Below are positions 27,101 to 32,267 of a DNA stretch of 32,267 nt, piece after piece; positions within the stretch are counted from its first letter, which is position 1, and each line of letters starts with the position of its first letter. This DNA is from Lachnospiraceae bacterium. GTDB lineage: Bacteria > Bacillota_A > Clostridia > Lachnospirales > Lachnospiraceae. The position numbers were made by a program, and so were the translations under genes. The DNA is taken from contig JAFZQP010000075.1 in assembly GCA_017620345.1 (NCBI GenBank), positions 1 through 32,267 of the forward strand, written 5' to 3'. A model generated the notes under the pieces. The model ran no database searches and was not told the DNA's origin. It saw only the letters and a list, made by a program, of their open reading frames with translations.

Positions 27101-27190
27101 ATATTCTGCCGCAAAAACAGGGAGTGCCGTAAAAAGCATTGTCATTGATAGTAACATTGAAACAAATATCTTACATTTCTTTTTTCCCAT
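24101..27190 (-). CDS. BspA-like exported surface protein with C-terminal CAP-like domain
   Basis: 1029 residues. Signal peptide about 1-28, ending in PVFAAE. Residues about 130-430 are DUF285/BspA-type leucine-rich repeats with the pattern MF-x-x-C-x-SL-x-x-(I/V)-D-(L/M)-S-x-W (for example MFKNCSSLESIDVS, FYGCTSLQEIDMSNW). A Big_2-like Ig domain (EISLDKPEVTVGVGKT) starts near 530, then further beta domains (NNLNQTY about 716; SKTCVTINSGGSAK about 795), then a C-terminal block (about 890-1027) with FVDLILKYRKDNGLRPIG, RPDGTERSTAY and SDITKMGVAFFK, which I read as a CAP/SCP-like fold without its histidines. ATG at 27188-27190 follows GGAGGG (complement of 27197-27202). The last ~500 residues match the divergent neighbour at 27431. 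BspA-like proteins usually mediate adhesion; that role is inferred. Confidence 0.9.
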   Translation of the reverse strand: MGKKKCKIFVSMLLSMTMLFTALPVFAAEYEDPEEVVNETDDIPEVDQTGGGVIDDWDYTLGQEYTNDEGIIYLHHYKGSDTNVSVPATMQVDGNAYPVRQTVIKRVTGYNSIFPDTVESVSFESGVRAGDDISNMFSGCDKLTSVDLTGFNTAGAANISGMFKNCSSLESIDVSPMDVSGAAAVANHDRGSFTESIFYGCSSLKSIDLSSWTFNAYGNLKLMFYDCTSLETVKFCNILAPEFSSKGSTGRNSDMQSMFCNCQSLKSIEFPAGLNMDNCTNLSNAFYGCTSLQEIDMSNWYFSKPDMEDIPNRFYLDLTSMFQNCSSLTEIKMPNIYRAVALNYTFSGCDRLVTADLSQMDMSMQQFLNDDDSDLAYQTFEGALKLRTINSPVNVLRKMSLPAAFTGSDGVRYTEFPKNKTDSITLTLDSSSIIPLESINFGDDGSEISIDSVGGERIVNMRFAPETATYKTADLTISDPSVISIEKINEYAFSVFALKTGTATITATATDGSGVSASLKVYVFGQGGAVTEISLDKPEVTVGVGKTVTVKASCIPADAVDQRLEWTIRTDDDEFISITVSEDTHSCTIKGLKTTNGEQAMISVSTLQSSGYAYKWCRVNVTKSGGSDIPQPDPIPATTVTLVKGQKYDASSLLAGFLSNKKNKLSVSNTKVASITAKGLITAKGYADVAEILCNGNATGLSVRTEVPKITEKTVTLNNLNQTYNSKDNISGFYYTTPRWEFASSKNPIATIDSSTGLITPIKAGSAKVNAVFDNVGTKGSVSFPFTIKVIVPQLSKTCVTINSGGSAKVTLKNVKSGSQVNWSSLSCPFWTATTSGKNNEIFSIKGVKDKCGLSIITASVDGMYFYLVIGVTNPAYKEYNVETAGSTVWGYYDYKASAQFVDLILKYRKDNGLRPIGNLSDLTKGSNIRVREMTFPTGTNSRPDGTERSTAYTDPGLVVINESLDLKTGKAAYDRLVKSQEEILLRSDITKMGVAFFKAKTPSEFYVKTNNKVVRKKFNYFFAEAFGK

Positions 27191-27240
27191 TATTATCCCT
27201 CCATGGTTAATTGAGTATTATCCATACAAATAAAGGATAC

Positions 27241-27269
27241 AGTATATTTTACCATTGATCGTTTCTGAA
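27241..27269 (-). promoter_or_regulatory. Candidate promoter of the BspA-like gene
   Basis: On the minus strand, TTCAGA (complement of 27264-27269) lies 17 bases before TATACT (complement of 27241-27246), a fair match to TTGACA-17-TATAAT. The -10 is about 50 bases upstream of the ATG at 27190, and the -35 starts four bases from the 41-bp palindrome. Seen as pattern only. Confidence 0.6.
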
Positions 27270-27273
27270 AAGC

Positions 27274-27314
27274 AGCGTGACAACTTTTTGTCATTGACAA
27301 ATTGTTGTCACGCT
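27274..27314. promoter_or_regulatory. 41-bp near-perfect palindrome between divergent promoters
   Basis: Arms AGCGTGACAAC (27274-27284) and GTTGTCACGCT (27304-27314) are exact inverse complements; inside them TGTCA (27289-27293) and TGACA (27295-27299) continue the symmetry around base 27294. Across the two 20-base halves 18 positions are symmetric, with mismatches only at arm positions 12-13. It fills the space between the two candidate -35 boxes. Probably an operator for a dimeric or tetrameric regulator shared by both surface genes, though a cruciform or RNA hairpin cannot be excluded. Confidence 0.8.
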
Positions 27315-27315
27315 A

Positions 27316-27343
27316 TTGTTTGCTTTCAAATTAATGTTACAAT
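27316..27343 (+). promoter_or_regulatory. Candidate promoter of the transglutaminase gene
   Basis: TTGTTT at 27316-27321 and TACAAT at 27338-27343 are 16 bases apart and resemble a housekeeping promoter, with a weak -35. A start near 27350 gives an ~80-base 5' leader containing two copies of ATTTTGACA (27388-27396 and 27403-27411) and the ribosome binding site AGGAGG (27419-27424). The -35 begins one base after the palindrome. Confidence 0.5.
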
Positions 27344-27430
27344 TAGTACATATATGTGACAGAGCACTTTCGATGCTAAGTATGGATATTTTGACATATT
27401 GCATTTTGACAGAACGATAGGAGGATGGAC

Positions 27431-30400
27431 ATGAGATTTAAAAAAGTAAGAATAACAGCATTGTTTACAGCTGCATTATTACTGGCTACGATGATCCCTG
27501 TGCAGGCTGTGGAACTTGATGCGCAGGTGGCAGAGCCCGAAGTTCTGGAGGCAGAGTCCGAACTTCAGGGAAGCGAAATGATCCCCGATATCATCGAAGA
27601 GGAGTTTTTCGAAACGGAAGAAGAGGTGACACCTGCTTCGGAAGAAAATGTTCCGGATCTGTTACCGGCCACAGATGACGAATTTGCCCCGGATATGGCC
27701 GGGTATAATGGAATCGAGTTTATTGAGGTGCCGGAAGGGTACTACAATGATGAGCTGATAGAGGATTCCGGGGAAGACTACTTTGATGATGACGATCAGC
27801 TGTTTGCTTCTACCGATGCCTACTGGGACCGGTATTCCAACTACTTCTTTTACAACCAGATGACTGATACTGAGAAGAAGTATTATGACAGTCTTAATGA
27901 TGCGTGTTTGAAAGTTATTCAGGGGAATACAGACTATAAACAGGTGGCGGCAACGTCAAGCGATGGTTCGCACAGTTGGTATCTTCTGCCGACTGCATCG
28001 GCCAAGGGTCTGTCATCTGACCAGCTGCAAGATATCTTTTTTATCTTTTATTATAATAATCCGCAGTATTATTTTGTCTATAATTCCGTTAGATGGAGCG
28101 GGACCACGGTATATATGATGTGTGACCAGGCATTCCATCTTGGCGCGGACAGAGCAGCAACAACAAGCGCCATGAGGGATCAGCTGGATTCGTGGATGAG
28201 TGAGGTGAATACCGAAACAACTCAGCTGGGCAAGGAGAAAAAGGCACATGATATCATTGCAAGGGATGTGCAATACGTCAGCGGTCAGTTTGATCAGAGT
28301 TCATACAGTGCGGTAGTACAGCACAAAACCGTGTGTACCGGTTATGCCAAGACCATGGATATGCTTCTTAGCGCTGCCGGGATAGATGCCGGTGTAGTTA
28401 ACAAGAATGGCGTTCACGCATGGAACATCGTAAGAGTGAACGGAACATGGTATTACGTTGATGTGACCTGGGATGATCAGACCTGGGGAACAATGTACAA
28501 ATACTTTAACCGCAGTTCATCAGTCATGTCTGATTCAGATCATCAGGCTGACTCAATGTGGGGAAGGTTTTTGCCTTCGCTCACAGCCGATTCGGGCGGC
28601 AGTGCGGATGGCACGGCAGCTGCTTTGGGAACGACATCGGCTCCAAAGGCTTCGCAGGCTAAATCCGGTTCAAGCTACAGCATTTCATTAAGTTCGGACA
28701 GCGGATCGAAGATATGGTATACATTGGATAAGACAGATCCGGGCTCGGCTGTTTCCAAGAGTACGTTATACAGCGGATCGATCACGGCAAAAAAAGGTGC
28801 TGTCATTAAAGCCAGAGCAGAAAGAACGGGCTATTATGACAGCGGTGTCGTTACCGTAACAGCAGGCGACGAGAGCATTCCGGATCCCGACCCGGATGAT
28901 CCTCCGGAGGATGAAGATAAGGTTAAAAGTATATCGCTCGACCAGAAAAGTATAGTGCTGAAACTGGGAGAATCCGCAACGCTCACATCAACCATCACTC
29001 CTTCCACGGCATATAACACTTTGGTTGATTGGACGACTTCCGAAGACAGTAAGGCATATTCTGAACGGGTGATAAGGGATGTTTCCAGTCGTTCCGGTAC
29101 CAATAACCCTGTCTCGACATGCACATTTACCGCAAATAAGGTGGGGACTGTTACTGTTACCGTGACAACAAGAGAAGGAGGCTATTCCGCAAGCTGTAAA
29201 GTAACCGTAACTGACGGAAGTGATCCTGTACCGGGTGATGTGCAGACATACAAGATCCTCGTTGGTCAGAATATAACAACTTACAATGAAGGAGATCCTG
29301 CTTTTGATGATCAGTTTGCTGCGGCGTTTGGTGAGGATGCAAGAAAGCGTACCATCAAATATAGGGTAGATCCTTCAGGACTGTTGTCGATGTCTACCAA
29401 AAAAATGAATGGGATAAAGACCCAGTTCTTTACCGGAAAGAAACCCGGTACCGCAACGATATACGTAACAAGAAAATGGAAGGATTATGAAAACGAAAGA
29501 ATCTTAGCCAATATCATAGTAACAAAACCGGAGATCGATAAAGCCAATCAGAAAATAACAGTTAATAATCTCAATGATACATATGAGATGACAGATATAG
29601 TTAACTGGGTGGACGGGATCGCACCGGATTCGTATAACGTTGCCTGGAAGTCTGCAAATGATTCTGTGGCAAATGTTGATACTACAGGTCACGTGACTTT
29701 CGGAAAGGCAGGAACTGCCAAGGTAACCGGAACATTTACGCTGGGAACCGGCAAGGTAGTTGTGACGACAACATTCAAGGTGGTCGTTCCCGCACTCAGC
29801 AAAACCTGCGTTACAATGAAAGCCGGAGGCAGTGCCAAGATAACACTCAAGAATGTGAAGGAAGGTTCCTGGGTAGAATGGAAAACATCGAGTATGCTTG
29901 ATTGTATATCTTCCGGAAAAAAGAATGAGACCTTAACCATAAAAACGACCTCTCAAAGCGGAACATGTATTTGTTACTGTTCGGTAAACGGTATGACCTT
30001 TTATTTCGTTGTCGGTGTGGCAGACTCAGCAAGGAATGTCAGCGTTCCTCTTGCCGGAGAAACGATAATGATAACCTGCGACAGTAAAGCTACCGCCGAA
30101 TTTTTGGATCAGATCGTTCAATACAGGGTTAAAAACGGTCTGCCGGTCATTACGAACATTGGTACTTTGGGAAGAGGAGCCAATACAAGGGTAGTGGAAT
30201 TGCCATTTTCCACTGAAAGTTATACACGTCCCGACGGAAGTGATTCCAAAACAGCCTATAGTGCAGATGTTGTATATCAGGGGGAATATTTCGGAGCAAT
30301 GGGCGGTAAGGCGATGTTTAACGAGTACATGAAATATCCCGGATTCCAGAATGCGATATTACGGACAGATATCAGCATGATGGGAGTACAGTTTATCCAG

Positions 30401-30490
30401 ACAACCCAGAAGTATCCTTTCTGGGTATACGTAAATGGCAAGTCAGTGAAAAAGAATATCAACCGTTTCATGGTCATTACGTTTGGATAG
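27431..30490 (+). CDS. Exported transglutaminase-like surface protein with C-terminal CAP-like domain
   Basis: 1019 residues from ATG 27431. An ATG at 27425 also fits the frame but touches AGGAGG (27419-27424); the second has the normal 6-base spacing. Signal peptide about 1-27; a very acidic segment about 28-115; transglutaminase-like core (about 230-360) with an intact triad Cys302 (TVCTGYAKTMD), His329 (GVHAWN) and Asp344 (YYVDVTWDD); a chitobiase-C/HYR-like segment (about 415-480, KIWYTLDKTDPG); a Big_2-like domain (SISLDQKSIVLKLG); beta domains (NNLNDTY, SKTCVTMKAGGSAK); and the final ~130 residues, CAP/SCP-like (FLDQIVQYRVKNGL, YTRPDGSDSKTAY, SMMGVQF), with no His at the usual places. 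May crosslink or cleave surface proteins; the substrate is unknown. A terminator follows. Confidence 0.9.
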   Translation: MRFKKVRITALFTAALLLATMIPVQAVELDAQVAEPEVLEAESELQGSEMIPDIIEEEFFETEEEVTPASEENVPDLLPATDDEFAPDMAGYNGIEFIEVPEGYYNDELIEDSGEDYFDDDDQLFASTDAYWDRYSNYFFYNQMTDTEKKYYDSLNDACLKVIQGNTDYKQVAATSSDGSHSWYLLPTASAKGLSSDQLQDIFFIFYYNNPQYYFVYNSVRWSGTTVYMMCDQAFHLGADRAATTSAMRDQLDSWMSEVNTETTQLGKEKKAHDIIARDVQYVSGQFDQSSYSAVVQHKTVCTGYAKTMDMLLSAAGIDAGVVNKNGVHAWNIVRVNGTWYYVDVTWDDQTWGTMYKYFNRSSSVMSDSDHQADSMWGRFLPSLTADSGGSADGTAAALGTTSAPKASQAKSGSSYSISLSSDSGSKIWYTLDKTDPGSAVSKSTLYSGSITAKKGAVIKARAERTGYYDSGVVTVTAGDESIPDPDPDDPPEDEDKVKSISLDQKSIVLKLGESATLTSTITPSTAYNTLVDWTTSEDSKAYSERVIRDVSSRSGTNNPVSTCTFTANKVGTVTVTVTTREGGYSASCKVTVTDGSDPVPGDVQTYKILVGQNITTYNEGDPAFDDQFAAAFGEDARKRTIKYRVDPSGLLSMSTKKMNGIKTQFFTGKKPGTATIYVTRKWKDYENERILANIIVTKPEIDKANQKITVNNLNDTYEMTDIVNWVDGIAPDSYNVAWKSANDSVANVDTTGHVTFGKAGTAKVTGTFTLGTGKVVVTTTFKVVVPALSKTCVTMKAGGSAKITLKNVKEGSWVEWKTSSMLDCISSGKKNETLTIKTTSQSGTCICYCSVNGMTFYFVVGVADSARNVSVPLAGETIMITCDSKATAEFLDQIVQYRVKNGLPVITNIGTLGRGANTRVVELPFSTESYTRPDGSDSKTAYSADVVYQGEYFGAMGGKAMFNEYMKYPGFQNAILRTDISMMGVQFIQTTQKYPFWVYVNGKSVKKNINRFMVITFG

Positions 30491-30508
30491 TAAGACAAGG
30501 GTAATAAG

Positions 30509-30538
30509 AAACGGGGACGGTTTTTCCGTCCCCGTTTT
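30509..30538 (+). terminator. Intrinsic terminator after the transglutaminase gene
   Basis: AAACGGGGACGG (30509-30520) pairs perfectly with CCGTCCCCGTTT (30526-30537) around a TTTTT loop, with a short T tail (TTTT at 30535-30538). It lies 19 bases after the stop codon and insulates the flagellin gene. Confidence 0.88.
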
Positions 30539-30589
30539 CGTGCCGGCATCGTTTGGTAACAATAGTTGACGGTTGACAAGTAAATCTTA

Positions 30590-30615
30590 TAAATTTTCTG
30601 TTTTTATCCGATAAT
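30590..30615 (+). promoter_or_regulatory. Possible flagellar sigma (SigD/sigma-28-like) promoter
   Basis: CCGATAAT at 30608-30615 matches the -10 of sigma-28/SigD promoters (GCCGATAA/T), and TAAA at 30590-30593 could be the -35; the gap of 14 bases to CCGATAA is about two short of the usual 16. It lies 22 bases before the flagellin ATG, leaving a very short leader with AGAGG (30622-30626) as ribosome binding site. Supported mainly by the -10 box and the gene it serves. Confidence 0.5.
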
Positions 30616-30636
30616 ATGATCAGAGGTTAATTGTTT

Positions 30637-32267
30637 ATGGTCATACAGCACAATCTGGCGTCGATGTTCACACAGCGTGAACTCAAAGTCATTACGGGCC
30701 AGAGATCCAAGACAACCGAAAAGCTTTCTTCAGGCTACCGTATCAACCGTGCTGCGGATGATGCGGCCGGTCTTACCATATCCGAAAAGATGCGTTCGCT
30801 CGTTCGGGGTCTTGATAAGGCATCCGAAAATATTCAGGACGGGATCAGTTTCCTTCAGGTTGGAGAAGGCGCGCTTAATGAGATCCACGACATGCTCCAC
30901 AGGATCACGGAGCTAGCCGTAAAATCAGCCAACGGAACGAATACGGTTGAGGACAGGGCTGCCATAGACTCTGAGGTTCAGCAGATCAAGAAAGAGATGA
31001 CGAGAATATATAACTCCACGGAGTTTAATACTCTTGCCATTTTCAAGGCGCCCTATATTCCGGATATTACAACTATGCCCAATGATTATGAACTGTTCAA
31101 CGGTGCTGACGGAAGCACTCCCGCAGGTGTCCTGATCAATCACAAGCGTTATACATGGGATGAACTCGGCGCGCCCGCTGTCGCGGGAAATACCGACTGG
31201 ATAAAGGATATCAAGGATCCTGCAAATCCGGACGAACTCATACGACTTAAGATAAACGCCGGAGATACCCGTGAAAACATTCACCGTGTCTACGTCATGG
31301 AGGCGGATGATAACGGGATAAACATCAATAATCTGCAGGCGGGAACGTGGGGCGGCACAATTCAACAGAACGGTAATACCTATTCATGGTCATTTCACGG
31401 TATGAACCTTTCATTTGAAGCCGAGGAAGGTGACGAACTTACGAGTATCATAAGCAAACTCAACGGCGACGGGATCACGGTCAACAGCTGGGATGCGATA
31501 CCTATAGGCGGAACTTCGAAAAGAGCCGTATCCTCGACAGCCGATTCAATGACGATAAACGTTACCAACAGTAATAAAAATGCGATCGCGAACTGGACAT
31601 ATCAGATCAAAGCGGACGAAACGGGCGTAGGGCTTGTGCAGACGAACGGAAATGACGGCCTTACTCATACGAAGACAAACTGGAGCAGCTTTACAAATAC
31701 AAACGGAGGAGAGTCTTTCCCTATTTCCGACTGGGGTACGGAGAATGAAGGCTCCAACCCGGTTACTCTTGACAGTACAGCTCAATATAAATATACAGAC
31801 AGTGCAAGCGGAAGCGGGCTTACAAACGGGATGACTTTTACATTCAGTTTTCCTACGAGCGAAGTCAATAAGAGCCAGGCGATAAGCGGTCTTACACAGA
31901 ATCTTTCCGGCTCCTCCGTGAGTGCACCGATAACCTCGGTCGAGTCAAACGCCGGTGCGACTGTGACAGGTTATAGCGGATTCAACAATTTCAACTTCCA
32001 GAGGGATAAACTTAACAGGGATTTCGGAGCTACTGGATCCTCTTCTGCCATGAGCATTAACGTTGACAGGACTATGGTAAAAGACGGGACTGTCACGGAT
32101 CATGAATGGCGGCGAGAGTTGTCGGAAGCTTATGCAAAGCGTATTGATACCTGGCTTGATCAGGAGATAGTAACATATGGCGATATCGCAGGAGTAGTTT
32201 TTGTAGATAATGACGGAAATCCAATGGATAACCTTCCTGACGGTGCAACATATAACCAAAATGCACC
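30637..32267 (+). CDS. Flagellin (3' end outside window), enlarged central domain
   Basis: Open from ATG 30637 to the window end, at least 543 codons with no stop. Residues 1 to about 140 are the conserved D0/D1 flagellin helices: IQHNLASMFTQREL, KLSSGYRINRAADDAAGL, SEKMRSLVRGLDKASEN, ISFLQVGEGALNEIHDML and YNSTEFNTLAIF. After that comes a long variable region rich in Asn, Thr, Ser, Gly and Trp, expected to form surface D2/D3 domains; the conserved C-terminal helices have not yet appeared at residue 543. Typical Firmicutes flagellins are 270-500 residues in total, so this one is large. It assembles into the flagellar filament after type III export and has no signal peptide. The ribosome binding site AGAGG is 10 bases upstream. 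Confidence 0.93.
   Translation, partial: MVIQHNLASMFTQRELKVITGQRSKTTEKLSSGYRINRAADDAAGLTISEKMRSLVRGLDKASENIQDGISFLQVGEGALNEIHDMLHRITELAVKSANGTNTVEDRAAIDSEVQQIKKEMTRIYNSTEFNTLAIFKAPYIPDITTMPNDYELFNGADGSTPAGVLINHKRYTWDELGAPAVAGNTDWIKDIKDPANPDELIRLKINAGDTRENIHRVYVMEADDNGININNLQAGTWGGTIQQNGNTYSWSFHGMNLSFEAEEGDELTSIISKLNGDGITVNSWDAIPIGGTSKRAVSSTADSMTINVTNSNKNAIANWTYQIKADETGVGLVQTNGNDGLTHTKTNWSSFTNTNGGESFPISDWGTENEGSNPVTLDSTAQYKYTDSASGSGLTNGMTFTFSFPTSEVNKSQAISGLTQNLSGSSVSAPITSVESNAGATVTGYSGFNNFNFQRDKLNRDFGATGSSSAMSINVDRTMVKDGTVTDHEWRRELSEAYAKRIDTWLDQEIVTYGDIAGVVFVDNDGNPMDNLPDGATYNQNA

Noticed and set aside
27294..27299. TTGACA at the centre of the palindrome as a -35 box
   Set aside because: No -10-like hexamer lies 16-18 bases downstream (TGTTTG is there); the sequence is explained by the inner palindrome symmetry.
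27391..27396. TTGACA as a -35 box for the transglutaminase gene
   Set aside because: A -10 at normal spacing would fall on the ribosome binding site, leaving no leader.
27425..27430. Upstream ATG as the start of the transglutaminase gene
   Set aside because: It directly abuts AGGAGG with no spacing; ATG 27431 has the right spacing and a normal signal peptide start.
30925..31365. 146-codon minus-strand frame opposite flagellin
   Set aside because: Shadow of the flagellin D1/D2 coding region, which is open and has strong family motifs.

Overview
The window reads as chromosomal DNA of an anaerobic, motile Gram-positive bacterium of the Clostridia, most likely Lachnospiraceae. The reasons are the gene order pyrH-frr-uppS-cdsA-dxr-rseP ... 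ispG-polC, a Gram-positive type PolC, heavy use of AGA/AGG/ATA codons, strong GGAGG-type ribosome binding sites, several GGDEF proteins, BspA-like and transglutaminase surface proteins, and a flagellin. No tRNA, rRNA, CRISPR array, insertion sequence or phage gene was seen. This is recognition by eye; no database search was run.

Region 1 (1-4540) is a tightly packed housekeeping operon: the tail of pyrH, then frr (ribosome recycling), uppS (undecaprenyl diphosphate synthase), cdsA (CDP-diacylglycerol synthase), dxr (MEP isoprenoid pathway) and rseP (site-2 protease), most of them overlapping by 1-4 bases and closed by a strong terminator. Region 2 (4541-10252) is a three-gene overlapping operon that splits the usual rseP-ispG-polC neighbourhood: a membrane Ser/Thr kinase without PASTA domains, a secreted/membrane protein with two extracytoplasmic CxxC pairs and a (Pro-Thr)n stalk, and a secreted protein with about six Ig-like repeats and a C-terminal hydrophobic segment. 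Region 3 (10279-15866) is ispG overlapping polC, where the housekeeping series resumes.

Region 4 (15886-24033) is a c-di-GMP-oriented run: a leaderless GH26-like glycosidase, a PHP phosphoesterase and a Cache/HAMP-GGDEF protein in overlapping order, then a 1162-residue fusion of an APC amino-acid permease to PAS-like domains and GGDEF, then a 7-TM AGDEF protein. Three cyclases lie in tandem with no EAL or HD-GYP phosphodiesterase in the window. A perfect hairpin acts as a two-way terminator against the next gene.

Region 5 (24101-30490) is a divergent pair of ~1,020-residue exported proteins, one BspA-like (DUF285 repeats), one with an intact transglutaminase triad. Their C-terminal halves are homologous and end in what I read as a CAP/SCP-like domain that has lost its histidines. 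Between them lies a 41-bp near-perfect palindrome centred between two plausible divergent promoters, with an unusual density of TGACA/TGTCA pentamers. Region 6 (30491-end) has a terminator, a candidate flagellar-sigma promoter and the first 543 codons of an oversized flagellin that runs off the window.

Best candidates for something undescribed are the permease-PAS-GGDEF fusion, the divergent surface pair with its palindrome and shared degenerate CAP module, and the kinase/Pro-Thr/Ig-repeat operon.
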